Assembly (NCBI GenBank): GCA_038496675.1
Contig: CM076650.1
Span: 20,376,161-20,440,160, forward strand
DNA: 64,000 nucleotides
Origin: Rachycentron canadum
Lineage: Eukaryota; Chordata; Actinopteri; Carangiformes; Rachycentridae
Direction: 5' to 3'
Below, piece by piece: positions 52,501-64,000 of the stretch; position 1 is the stretch's first letter, and the number at the start of each line of letters is the position of its first letter. The position numbers and the translations under genes are program-made. Below the pieces are notes generated by a model that worked only from the letters and a program-made list of their open reading frames with translations, was not told the DNA's origin and searched no databases.

Positions 52501-53614
52501 AAATCAGTCGTTCCAAACCGGATTATAATTAATCATTAGCTCCTTTGATAAATACTGTTACTGTAATTGCTGCCATAGGGAAACTAATTCTGTCACAAAG
52601 GGACTTAAGACTCATTTCACGTTTTTAGCAAAGCCAAGTGAACAAAATGTTCACCCTTTAAATGTTATCATTAGACTGTTGATTTTATCTTGGATCCATT
52701 TGAGGTCCTTAAAAACTATGAAACAGTCTGAAATCTCCTTCCTGATTCAGGGTGCACTGTGCTGGACAGTGGGGACTTCAGTCATTTAGAAGTTTTAATG
52801 ATCTGGGTGTCAGACCAAAAGATCGTATCAGCCGCCTCTCCACTCCTTATTGCCAGTTAGGTGCTTAACTCCTCACCTTCAATCTCTCTCCCTCCCCCTG
52901 CTTTCCCTGTTTTCCTCTGATCTTTATCTCCTTGTCATTCCATCAGGCAGATAAGTCAGCAGACTTTTCTGACTTTAGAAGGTTTTCAACTTAAAGCTGT
53001 TGAGTTTACTTTTTCTGTGGTGGCCAAGCATGACTGGCAACATGTTGCACTGTATAAACCAAAGAGAGTATCACAGCTGCTTGGAGAAAAGTCATTAGTC
53101 GCTTGCATTTGTTGTTTAGATGCAAATCTGACCACATGATGTGACTTCCAAATGAATTGATTATAATCATTTGGAAAATTATATTCAAGACAAAATGTTT
53201 AACTGCTCAGCATGCAAAATGCATTAACCAAATGTAAATTCAACAACTGGACCATTCACACTTTTGAAAAAGTACTTTTTTGTGTGCGTTTCTGCTTCAG
53301 TTAACGTTTGTGCTGCACTCTGACAGATCTTCACCACCAATTCTCTTGGCGGAAACCCAACCAACAACTGTCTCCACAGGCTACTCTCATTGCTGTAACA
53401 CAGTCTGAACTGTTTCTGTCTGACAGACAAGAAGTGATTATAAGACTGTGACCAGACTCAAAATATTCCCTCTGGAAATAATTGAAGCCCTGAAGGGGTC
53501 CTCAGTTACACCCTAATGCATAATGCATTTAAGCATACATGACACATCTATATTTGTCTTGTCCTCACCCTGATGCCTGCGCAATACTTGTGTAATTCTA
53601 TGAATATTACTGCG
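49541..53614. other. Intron 1 sequence, no exon seen
   Basis: Contains A/T-homopolymer stretches at 49800-49945 and CA tracts at 50737-50755, 50803-50832 and 51379-51409. A quiet stretch lies at 52520-52625. No coding segment was recognised. Confidence 0.5.
51379..51409. repeat. CA microsatellite
   Basis: CA run with one AT interruption. Confidence 0.9.
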
Positions 53615-53929
53615 TCCATACATCATCTATACTCCTCATCCTATAGCAAAAGGTAGTGAATTTTGTTATAGGGTTGCAGGGGGCTGCAATAAATCCCTGC
53701 TAACATTGGATGAGGGTGGGGTACACACCCTGGACAGGTTGGCAGTCTATTGCAGGGCTGACATAAAGACAAACATACATATACAACCATACACACATAC
53801 GGACAACTGACCTAATGTGCATGTTTTTGTTACCCAGAGGGAATTTATGCAGGTGGAGGGAGAACATACAAACTCCTGCTTCAAATCCAGAATCCTCTTG
53901 CTCTGCTAACTGCTACCCCAGGACCACCT
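53615..53929 (+). repeat. Dispersed teleost repeat, family E, copy 1
   Basis: The blocks TCCATACATCATCTATACTC, GGGTTGCAGGGGGCTGCAAT, GGTGGGGTACACACCCTGGA, CAGGTTGGCAGTCTATTGCA and GGGCTGACATAAAGACAAAC match the fish repeat usually seen as CCATCCATTATCTGTACCGC. It runs on to GGAGGGAGAACATACAAACT and a degenerate CTGCTACCCCAGGACCACC end. A second copy begins 464 bases downstream in the same orientation. Confidence 0.7.
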
Positions 53930-54393
53930 TTATTTCATTGATGGCAAAACACTACATAATCCCATTAACTTAATGCCTGTGACCCTCCCTCTGCTTGTTC
54001 GACCGGCCGCAGCACAAAGACCCACTACCTTGTTAGAGATATATATACAACAGAGGGGAACATGTGGAATAAACATCTGATTTGTTTTATATCACTGATG
54101 ATGACCTTCTGCCTTTTATCTGAAGGCCTAAAGTACTTTAGTACTTTCAAATACATCAGGACCAGAATCCTCTACCTTTGTCCCCATATCCTTTGACTAA
54201 CTCACAAAAGGCATCAGTATGCTTCAAGTGTCAGGTGACAGTTTTTGTAACTATCCAAAACCAACAATCTGACAAGCAGGTTCACATTGATTGAACAGCT
54301 GCAGCTGGGAGATGTGGCCAAGTTTGCAAGGTTAGAGCCTCTCTTACAAGCTCTCTTTTTTCATCTGCATGCAACTTACTGTGTGGACAATAG
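53930..54393. other. Spacer between two family E copies
   Basis: AT-rich sequence with no element recognised. Confidence 0.5.
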
Positions 54394-54629
54394 CATCCAT
54401 TTATCCATCCATTATCTGTACCACTTATCCATCAGGGTCAAAGAAGGGCTGGAGCCAATCCAATCCCAGCTGACATTGGGCAAGGTGGGGTACAGCGTGT
54501 ACAGGTCGCCGGTCTATCACAGGGCTTTTGGGCAATTTAGAGTTAACCTAAACAATCATGTCTTTGGACTGTGGGAGGAAGCCAGAGAATCTTCTTGCTG
54601 TGAGGTGCTAAACAAAGTACCACTGTGCT
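54394..54629 (+). repeat. Dispersed teleost repeat, family E, copy 2
   Basis: ATCCATCCATTATCTGTACC, CCCAGCTGACATTGGGCAAG, GTGGGGTACAGCGTGTACAG, GTCGCCGGTCTATCACAGGG, GGGCAATTTAGAGTTAACC and a GTCTTTGGACTGTGGGAGGA block are present. It lacks part of the middle compared with copy 1 (53615-53929). The 122-codon open frame spanning it is a chance reading through the repeat. Confidence 0.75.
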
Positions 54630-57600
54630 ATTTCCAAGAGCATGCAACACCATAACTACCTCTGACACTATGTGCCATTATTCTCATTTATTGTGTCGTG
54701 ACTTTCTTTATGATGTCAGGCTTTTCACCCTGCATTTGAGTCAGGCCATTCAGAACATATAACTATAAACACATCTTTTTGTACCACATAGTTTCCATTA
54801 CATCTCAGTGTTCAGGTAGAACTAAAGATCCACAAGCTACATGGTTGACTCAAACATAAAATACAAATTTAGGTTAAATTAACATGCCTCACTTGTCCTT
54901 TCCACAACTTCCTCACCACCAATAATGTATGGTGAGTGAACTCAGCTGTCTCAATGACTCCATCATCCATCCTGAGCTCTCAGTCTGATCCGAGAGGTCG
55001 AACACAGAAAAACATTCAGACTATCTGTGTCCCATCTCATGCTAGCTAAATGTTTTTCTTCCCTGTGTATTCTTAGCTCTACCTCTTTCTAGCATGTTGC
55101 TTTCTAAGTGAGCTGCAGCTGCCTGTGGAGCAGGGCTCATAGGACAAGCTCAGACCCACGCTCATAGGCCTTGGGTGATTAAAACTGTCTCTCCTCCATC
55201 TTTTCATCTTGTTTTTCACTCCACCATCAGTCTGTCAGTGCACAGAAATTCATTTCCTCTGCAGGTGTAAACAGAGCAGATATGGCGCTGACCTCGGTGT
55301 ACAGTGCATGTTCTCTTTGTATTGTTAGGGTGACACAGGTCACTGGCAATTTATGTCATTTGCAAAATTGTGTCCCCAGAAAAGTGGCTCTCATTATAGT
55401 CCAGTCCTGGTGTAGTCGTGTAGTGTTCTTTTTCAGAGCTGAGAGAGAGATGATGTGTGACGATAAGTGAGTCTCATTTGAACCCATGCTGAGATGTGTT
55501 GAGCTTTATGTTGTGCATCTGAATCACCAGACCTACCAGGAAACCAAAACATAATTAATAAATGTAATTAAAAGGCGCCTTTTGTTCCCATGAAAGCAGA
55601 GGTATAATAAGGAATATCAAAACAAATTAAAGCAATCCCCAGGACTCTTATTACCTTTGATAAGATGGTAATGTTTCTTTCCTGTTTGTTTGTCAGCAGA
55701 CAGAATATCTGAGGAACCTTGAGCTTGACAGTTCATTCTCAACCTTGGAACCGCTTGACAAAACAATCTGAAACTCAGCCATGTCGTCATACATCATCAG
55801 CAAAAGAGGAAGTGAGAGATGTAGTTGAAAGCTATGTGCCGAGCATGCAAGGGGATCTGGGATTGTTTTGTCAAATCAAAAACCTCTGAATGAAAACAAT
55901 GAAGTTCGGTGGAAAGGCCACAGAACAAGAAACACGCAGCTAGTTTTGGTGTAGATTTGCATCTGTATGGTGATCCATGATTTTCGTGTTTAAGTTGTGA
56001 GGTAGCATTTTCAATTCCCCAAATCTCATAGGTCATTTGTCCCTACCATCTGATACGACTTTCCCTGCCAGTTTTGCTCATTAGCATCACACAGACCAAG
56101 ATTTTTGACATTGAATTTTAACCTGATGAAGTAAAATCATTATAATTCATCACATGATTTCACAGTAATCCTTTCAATAATTAGAGATTTTACTCCAAAA
56201 CACAAATGTCAAACTCGCTAGGCTCTAAAAAAAAAACTTATGTAGCCTTGATGGACATAGATTCTCTGTGGGTGTCATTGTGTCCTCTTAACATTAATGA
56301 ATGAAATGAAACTAGTTAGGAATCCAAAAAGGATTCACTTCTCCATTTAATATGTGTCACATAATATTGTGTGTCTGTACTGACAATTTTTGGTCACATT
56401 GTGGAAGTGAAACAAAAAGCTCTCACCCTCACCACCGTTTTTTTTTTTTTCAATTCATCCTGTATAAAAAGGATCCGATGTTTGAACAGATCTTGTAGAA
56501 ACCAAGAGTTGTTATAGGGTTTCAGGGGGCCAGAGCCATCTTTGGTTTTACTGTGACCTAAAGGAGTTGACCCACACAGTGTGGAACCTGCTGACCTCTG
56601 CGTTGGGGTCGCTCTGGGGGTCATGCCGTGTAACTGCTATGTCACACAGATGCCTGGAATCTCAGCTATGTTTCCTGACACACTCGCCACAGACCTTACA
56701 TCATACGTTAACATGTCGTTCCCACTAACCCATTCATGCAGGAGAAAGAAAGGGGATAGGGGCCTTCACTGTCTGTGGTCTATCCCTCTCTTCCTCTAAC
56801 TCTCTCTGTCTGTTGTTCTCCTCCTCTTCTCTGCTTCTCTACTTTTCTGTCCCCACCACCCTCATCTCTCTCACAGCCCCCTTTTCTTCTTTTCTTCTGT
56901 GTCTGTTATTCTTAACCCCTGGCCTTTCAGGGGCCTCTGTCAAAAAAGCTTGTGAAGGTCTCTGTATCTGTGACACATACACACACTAACACAAATGCAT
57001 GCACACGCACACCTCCTTTGCACCCCTATAGATCAGCTGTAGGATCCCACTGTGCTGTCTGATCACGTGGGTTCGATGCACAGAAGGGACCCTCTGTTGC
57101 GGTGCCATTCAGCAGTGGCCCATGATGTCACAGGGAAATCGCCTTCATCTGACACATACACACATGTACACACCCGCTGCACAGAGACGCAGCTCCTCCC
57201 CCGCTCTCTTTTCTTCTCATCGCTGTGGTGAATGGAATTGCATGGCTGTGCAGTTCAATCACTGTCAAGTGCAAAGAAAAGGGGTCTCTTGTGCAAAATT
57301 TCATGATTCACAATTGATTAAATAGGGGTGTCATTTCATGGCTGAACAGGGAGGTGTGCGGAGAGGAGAGGTGGGGGGGGGGGGTTTCATGCCCTTGTGA
57401 GATATGGCTCAGAAATCGCCTGATGGGCCCCATTCAGAGCTGGAGATGTAAAGTTCTGGGCTTTATTCACAGGAAAATAAGAGGCCAGTATAAGAGGGAG
57501 GAGGGGGTAAAGGGACAAAGTGGGGGAATTGCCAGTATCTTCTCATGGTTTGTTAAAGGGCTTTCATGCCCTTGAGAGTTATAGACCTAATATACTGTAT

Positions 57601-59447
57601 GTAAGTGGTATGATTTAGATTCCTGTTGTCATCTGGAAACTCCCAGGGTTCACCCAGCAGGGAGGCAGAGGGGTGACAGAGGACAGGAAGTGGGATTGAG
57701 AAGAAAAAAGAAAAAAGGATGTTTTCGGAGGAATCAGAGGACATTTATCATTTCATTGTCCTCTACAATAGGACATTGACTACAATTGTAATGAGGTTAG
57801 AGAGAAATATTTCAGCTCTGTATTTTGTTCATGTATTAAGTTAACAACCTCAGATTGGACTGAGGTTGCTTGTTTCAAACATAGTTGTTTTACAGTCAGA
57901 GCTGTGTCCGACCATAAGTAGGAAGCAGAGATGCAAGTTGATCTGCACTCTCATATTTAGAGCACAGCTGGACATAGAGTGAACCCACTTTAGTCTACAG
58001 GGGTTGTAATGTTGAGAAAGGCAATCTACTGCATCACTCTTTAAGGAAAATATGGTATTAGCAAACTTACATCTATCTATCAAAGTGTTATGAGGGCAAC
58101 ATTTTATTAATATGTGTTTTATTTTTGTCATTAATGACAGCTACAAAACAATTAACTGTCATGTTTTTGATGATTAGACATAGATTTCACTATTTATCAT
58201 TTAATTTCAAAATGGTGCTAAAATACAATGTACTGATGGAGTATCATTAGCAAACTTTAGTAAGACATAGCTGCTGGTTAAAGCAGTGGGATGTTTTACT
58301 TTTGAAGATTGAGTCAGATAATTCACAGCAGGCAGGTAGGAAACCTTTTTACATTAGGAAAGCTTGTTTGTCACACTTTTATTAAAAAAACAAAACAACA
58401 CTACACCAACTGGTAGTTTTGTATTTGTCACATATGACTGGTGCTCATTGTGTAGCTTATCTCACATAGCATTATGTGGATTTTGGCGAGCTGAGTAATG
58501 CTTGCATTGTTAGCTCTGTGTTACTCCTCCATGTGTTGGACTTTTGACTTATTTTTTTATGTACGGCTGAAAAATGAGGCAACCTTTAAATAAACTTCCA
58601 TATGGACAATTTTAGCCATTTTGCCATTCTGCAATTTTAGCCATTGCAGAAGTGGGACTGATACTGACCAAAAACACAGTAAGGAAACTCTGGAGCTGTG
58701 TCCCCACACTTGGGACAGCAGTCCAACAACTCCCAATGTGATAGCCACTCAGAGCAAGCAGCAAATTAGGTATTTGGACACTTATGTATCATCATCAGTT
58801 TGTGTCACTGGCAGCTGTTAAACAACAGTGATTTTTGTACAAGTGACCCTCACATTTGCCTTGTTGTTACTGCCTGTACAATAAATAGAGCAGAGGACAA
58901 AGGATTCTTTTTTTAGGAGAATACAGACAAATCACTGTAATTAGCACAAAAATTCTTGTGAATGAATTCTCTTATTTTTGCATTTCAGATGTGTATGGAA
59001 TAGAAACAACCTTGGTGGCATGGATATGTAAATTGCTCTCTCTAAGCTGTATTTTTTTTTTTTTTTTACATATTGTACATACTAGGCACTCACAGTGCCT
59101 CATTGCTGGACGGCTTCTGCCTCCACAGCAGAGAAATCATATATGATATAGGCGAACCAGCCCTCCTGAGAGCAGGCCGGCTTCGCTTTTGCCACAAGCT
59201 TTGGGGATTTGAGCTCTAACATTGTTCTCAGTGTGAGTTTCCTTGTTGTTGATACACATTAAGGTTGGTTATTTAAGGTCGTCTCTCACCCCTATTTCTT
59301 CTTAATCCAATTTCAGGGAAAGTTCCAGAAGAGAATAATCTTTAAATCAACACATTTATGGTATTTTCTTATTTTTCCACTGTTAATTTGCCTCAGTTCA
59401 TTCCCACATCAGGGAGTAGATTCTAAATTAAATTATGCCCATTAAGT
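54630..59447. other. Intron 1 sequence, no exon seen
   Basis: Contains a 12-base G-run (57373-57384), a T-run at about 56440-56451 and another at about 59051-59068, and a 14-base direct repeat CAATTTTAGCCATT (58607-58620, 58632-58645). The stretch 55545-55675 may be regulatory. No coding segment was recognised. Confidence 0.5.
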
Positions 59448-59530
59448 GACTCATTTACGTTTCAAGCATTTATCTGATGCTCTTATCTAAAGTGACTTAT
59501 TGTAAATGCAATAGATGGATTAGCTTGAAT
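59448..59530 (+). repeat. Short dispersed teleost repeat fragment, family G
   Basis: GCATTTATCTGATGCTCTTA then TCTAAAGTGACTTATTGTAA resembles the widespread fish sequence GCATTTAGCAGACGCTTTTA / TCCAAAGCGACTTACA. It is strongly diverged. Confidence 0.5.
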
Positions 59531-61074
59531 TCCTGGATTTCAGAAGCTCAAAACAGCCAAGAGAAAGGACTTTAATGGTCAAGAGTGAGTGTAGAATACT
59601 AATGTGTGATCGTGCTACATGAAGTATTAGTGGCCAGGAAGAACAAAGGTTTTCCCACTGCAAGAAAAGTTAATTAAACATATAAGTGGCTGTATCAAGC
59701 ATGTAGTGAGGTGGTACTGAATCAACACTGAGCACAGTGGAGGCCATGAACTGCTGTAAAATATTTCTCACACTGCCTGGAGAGAAGGAGAATTTCACAT
59801 TAACTTCTTTTAACATCCTAAACCAAACTTTTAATGTATTTTATTCATACTTCTGCACCCCCTAGTATTGTCTTTCTATTACCACACATGTTCTCTCATA
59901 ATAGATTTTTATTCACCAAAATATATGACTATACAATCAACTGCTACGTCCAATCACTGCACATTTCATGTTTATAGAGAAGTGGACTTCATGCACTTTC
60001 TTGCAAAGAGTTAGATGAGAAGTTTCACACCACTTTCACTGGATTATCTTATTTTAGTGTAAGATTTCTGACTCTGAAAGGCCAAAATGTCCTCCATGAA
60101 AAGGGAATTTTAGCACTACAGCAAGTTGGAGAGCTCCAAGTAGTGCTAACAGTGAGCCCAACCTTACATCCCGGGTTATGCTAACCTGGATTTGAAGAAA
60201 GCTTTGGGTTCAAGTGTGAAATAGACATAGTATGTTACTTAAATACTTAAAAATATAAGGAAATATGTCTGGCTTTAAATCTCTTCTTAGACATACTTTA
60301 ATTTCTTTTTATCATTAGTCATCATGCCCAGACAAGTGCAACAAAGCTAACAAGAAAGTGACAGAGATGTCATTCAAGCACAGTCTGTGCATGCCCACAC
60401 AGTCCTTGGAAAAGTCTAATCACCTGTGCATGTTTAAAGTGAGAGTGTAATATCCTGAGACATTTTGGACGAGGCTGTGCAGGTGAACATCACCGCTTTG
60501 AGTGGGCTGAGGATTACGTGTACACCAGCAGAGCTCTGGGGAAAAAACTATTGCGGGAGATCACAAAAGTATTGCAATGGAATGCAACTGTATTGTGAGG
60601 GAAGCAAAAGTATTTTTTAATTCCACTGTGGCCTCCTCAGAGAACCCCTATAGTTAATAAATTTCTCCACATGTATCTTTGTGTCTTTCTTGCAGAGCTT
60701 TGCTGTATTTAAAAAGGTTTTGAGGAGGAGAAATCTTCTATCGTGCTTATGTCTGTGGTTATGAGTGCAGAGGTCTGGGCTTTTTGTGTGCTTGCCCAGT
60801 TGAAATCCATGCATGCAAATGTAGGCAGTGAAGCTATATAATTACAACACAAGAATATCCACCAGAAAAGAGTGGAAATTCAACAGCAGTTTGTGAGTTC
60901 CCCTCTGCCCTCTGGCCTTAGTGAATACCCATGAGTCTCAACTCTTGGATCTTGGTATCTGGAAGACTTTGATGTTTTTTCAGTGGTTTCAGGCAGAAGT
61001 AGCCATTTGCAGTCATTCAATCATTTGTCTGTTTAAGAAGATTTAAAAAAGAGAGGTTCTATATTTATATATAG

Positions 61075-61077
<3 letters not shown>
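59531..61077. other. Intron 1 sequence, no exon seen
   Basis: AT-rich sequence with no recognised coding segment or repeat family. Confidence 0.5.

Positions 61078-61126
<49 letters not shown>
61078..61126. repeat. CT microsatellite abutting the gap
   Basis: Perfect CT run that continues up to the first N, so its true length is unknown. Confidence 0.95.
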
Positions 61127-61500
61127 NNNNNNNNNNNNNNNNNNNNNNNNNNNNNNNNNNNNNNNNNNNNNNNNNNNNNNNNNNNNNNNNNNNNNNNNNN
61201 NNNNNNNNNNNNNNNNNNNNNNNNNNNNNNNNNNNNNNNNNNNNNNNNNNNNNNNNNNNNNNNNNNNNNNNNNNNNNNNNNNNNNNNNNNNNNNNNNNNN
61301 NNNNNNNNNNNNNNNNNNNNNNNNNNNNNNNNNNNNNNNNNNNNNNNNNNNNNNNNNNNNNNNNNNNNNNNNNNNNNNNNNNNNNNNNNNNNNNNNNNNN
61401 NNNNNNNNNNNNNNNNNNNNNNNNNNNNNNNNNNNNNNNNNNNNNNNNNNNNNNNNNNNNNNNNNNNNNNNNNNNNNNNNNNNNNNNNNNNNNNNNNNNN
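61127..61500. other. Assembly gap (374 N)
   Basis: Unsequenced bases between a CT tract and TATAAGAGACAG leading into a TA tract. Reading frames crossing it are not meaningful. The gap size may be an estimate. Confidence 0.99.
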
Positions 61501-61511
61501 TATAAGAGACA

Positions 61512-61512
<1 letters not shown>

Positions 61513-61546
<34 letters not shown>
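61513..61546. repeat. TA microsatellite
   Basis: Pure TA run beginning 12 bases after the assembly gap. Confidence 0.95.
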
Positions 61547-61549
<3 letters not shown>

Positions 61550-61602
61550 AACCCCAGCTCCTCTCACTGTCTGTCTGTAGGTATTTGTAACCCATTTGCA
61601 TG

Positions 61603-61639
<37 letters not shown>

Positions 61640-63194
61640 CACAACTTGCTTCGGGGCTTGTCCCAGGGCACAAAACAACAGGCTTCTGTGCAAAGCAAAC
61701 CCATACTGTGCATTCAGAGCTGCCGCTATTCGTGAGTATGCACAGATACACACACACACACACAAAAACACATACATACACACTTACATTACATGTGACT
61801 AGCATTCCTCCAGTTCTAGCCTCTGGAAAAGAAGAGGATTGAAGGGACTGACAAAAGGGGAAAAAGAAGAGAAAGGTAGCAGTGACTAAGGAAATATTCA
61901 CTAGAAGACAGAATACAACCCTCAAAAACCCTCAATGGTGAACCAAGCACCACATTTGTTGTGAAATCCACTTGACAGAAGCATCAAAAATATCTCTCCG
62001 TGACTCATCTGTGTATTTCCTTTTACCATGTTTCCAACATGATTTTTTTTATTGTCAGTTTAGACATTTTAGACCCTTTGAAACTCGTTACTCTAGGCTA
62101 TTTGCTATTGAACTGAAGAGAAGCTCAGTCTACTTCGCTATACTTTGGAAATCCTCCTGGATAAGACTGTTTGATACCTAAACGTTGAATCTAAGAGCGT
62201 AGAAAATAACAACTGTTCTCGCCCCCAAACTCTGCAGCTGATAAGCTACGATAAGTACGACTTCTAAGAAGTCACTAAGCATTTAGGTCATCCCCGATCT
62301 ACCCCCCGTTCATCTCTACTCGAGGTGTCCTGAGGTGCAAGAGCAGCTGTGAACTAAAGTCTGTCAGTGTATCCGTCTCTTGTGTCAGGCCAGATGCAAC
62401 ATCTTGCTCAGAGTATTGCAGGGATTCAGTCCAGGTAATTATTCTGAGCTTGTTAGCCACATGGCAGGAAGGTCGTCGTAGGATCTGGCCTGCACGCTGC
62501 TGAGGTGATGCAACACTCAACTCCTCATATATAGTCAGTGGATAGTCAGTTCTTAATAAACCCTTGTATGTGTTTATGTGCATTGTCTGCAAGCTGTCCA
62601 TATACCAGCTTGTGTTGACAGAGAGCACTCTGCTGGCACACGCAGTAGCTTATCTCAGTGCGGCCCCCGTAGGAATGGTGTCTTTAAAGTGAGCGGGCTG
62701 GGAGGGTGGAGTGAAACTGATATGTGCTGCTACCTTGGTCTCCCTCACATCTACCATGGGACTGCAACAGTAAATGATGGCATTAGGGAGGAGGGGAGGG
62801 GGCGGACCAGATGAACTGCTTTCCTTCCCAGAGCGAGGGATGATACGTGGGCTAGGGAGGAGGTGGAGGAGGAGAGGGGTGAAGCTGGACAGGTGCTGAG
62901 AGAGAGATATGTGCTGTTTTTTCTCTACTGCACAGGAGATTGGGAGGAATGGAGAGAAAGGGAGAGGGAGAAAAAAGGACAGGTGAAATATTTCCCCCTG
63001 TGGCAGAGGAAATGAGGGAAAGTGGAAAGGGCCAGCTCTGTATTGAGAAATGGACTGAACCATTCCCAGAGGGGGTGCTGAAACTCCCAGCCCCACAGGC
63101 CGCTCTCTAAATGTATCTACCAGTGATGGATGATATTAACGTTTACCCCCTCTGCTTTTTCCTCACTCCTCAGCAGAGCTCAGGGAGCTCACTG

Positions 63195-63198
<4 letters not shown>
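61547..63198. other. Intron 1 sequence, no exon seen
   Basis: Contains the CA tracts at 61602-61633 and 61749-61764 and a purine-rich stretch (about 62785-63020) with GGAGG motifs. No coding segment was recognised. Confidence 0.5.
61602..61633. repeat. GC-CA microsatellite
   Basis: GCGCGCG passes into a pure CA run, as in the tract at 13523-13570. Confidence 0.9.

Positions 63199-63247
<49 letters not shown>
63199..63247. repeat. GT microsatellite
   Basis: Perfect GT run of about 24 units. Confidence 0.95.
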
Positions 63248-63249
<2 letters not shown>

Positions 63250-64000
63250 TGCGTTTCTGTGTGTGCACAGCCAGCACAGTGCATGCCAGGCAATCCTGGC
63301 TTGGCCTCCCCAACACTCCCAGAGCACAAAACATATCCCCTGCAACAATCGATAGCTACCCTCAGCTTGCATCCCTATCCGCAGTCCAACGCAGCCTCTA
63401 TCTCCAGTGACTGCCACTACTATTAATTCTGTGCCCCAGCGCTTCCTGCTTACAGCACGGTCCCTGAGATTAAAGAACAGCACAGCTACTGGAGTCCTTT
63501 GCTCACAGGAGGAGGGGAAGAAGGAGGGAGATGGGGGCACAGTGTAAAGATTGTTTATCCAGAAGAATCTCCTCACTGCCAGTTTGCAAATACTACTCAT
63601 TTCCACTTTAAGGCCACGTGGGGCCAACCTCCTCTGTATCTTGTCCATGTCAATTAATTTGCAACAAATCAACATCATTGTGATGCTTTTTTGCACTTTT
63701 TTTTAGCCCTCAAAGAAAACACAGCTGGGTTGCATTGCATATCTAGTTTTAAATGCTGCACTGAAATGATATGTCAGTTTATCAAAATGAATCAAAAATA
63801 AATAAATTAAAATGGTTGATGAGTCATTTATCAAAAAAAATGCCAAACATTTGCTGGATCCAGATTCTCAGATGTGTTCCTTTGTGATTATTAATCATAT
63901 ATATTTAGTCAAAAAAATTCATAAATAAAAAATAGATGTTGTTACTTTTGGACAGAGCCAGGCTTCATGGAGTGAATTAGCAAATATTTAAATTGTCTGT
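63248..64000. other. Intron 1 sequence to the window end, no exon seen
   Basis: No coding segment was recognised. The last 300 bases are very AT-rich. Confidence 0.5.

Larger units (their letters stand above)
28887..64000 (+). other. xylt1: xylt1 intron 1 (5' part, runs off the window)
   Basis: After the exon 1 donor, no stretch on the + strand resembles the next part of XYLT1 (the charged stem and then the cysteine-rich start of the catalytic region). The remaining 35.1 kb is therefore read as intron 1, which I recall as very long in mammals too. It contains microsatellites, teleost dispersed repeats and one assembly gap. A short, poorly conserved exon 2 could have been missed by eye, and it could also sit in the 374-base gap. 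Confidence 0.7.

Noticed and set aside
54287..54655. A 122-codon + strand open frame
   Set aside because: Most of it reads through a family E dispersed repeat. The repeat is non-coding in the form known to me.
57062..57090. A box B-like GGGTTCGATGC, possibly a tRNA or SINE
   Set aside because: No box A at the right distance and no foldable cloverleaf or SINE body around it.
61033..61783. Frames of 172 and 246 codons on the - strand
   Set aside because: They run through the assembly gap and the CT and TA tracts, so they are not real.
1..64000. A new multi-gene or mobile biological system
   Set aside because: Only one coding exon is supported. The rest is intergenic or intronic DNA with common repeats, so no evidence for such a system was found.

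Overview
The window looks like nuclear DNA from a ray-finned fish, probably a percomorph teleost. It is AT-rich and almost free of long reading frames. It is crowded with CA/TG, CT/GA and TA microsatellites and carries worn copies of dispersed repeats that I recognise from teleost genomes. Only one coding segment can be supported: the first coding exon of xylt1 (xylosyltransferase 1), on the + strand at 28608-28886, inside a GC- and CpG-rich island. This identification rests on memory of the vertebrate protein family; no search was run.

Layout. Positions 1 to about 28.4 kb are the 5' flank of xylt1. No exon is recognisable there; it holds simple repeats, one tRNA-derived SINE-like element and several dispersed repeat fragments. 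About 28.40-28.99 kb is the CpG-rich promoter region, pyrimidine-rich 5' UTR and first coding exon, ending at a GT donor after codon 93. From 28887 to the end of the window, about 35 kb, the sequence is read as xylt1 intron 1. No second exon was found, so the intron probably continues past 64000. An assembly gap (61127-61500) lies between a CT tract and, just beyond it, a TA tract.

The encoded piece is the cytosolic tail, signal anchor and start of the stem of a type II Golgi membrane enzyme. That enzyme adds xylose to serines of proteoglycan core proteins, the first step in building chondroitin/dermatan sulfate and heparan sulfate chains. The catalytic domain lies outside the window.

No operon, CRISPR array, phage, tRNA or rRNA gene was seen, and nothing supports a new multi-gene system. 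The observations most worth following are the very long first intron, a microsatellite-bracketed repeat at 41.25-41.46 kb, a perfect ATT/AAT palindrome at 31.2 kb, long G-runs, and several non-repetitive stretches that could be conserved regulatory elements. Those last are judged by appearance only.
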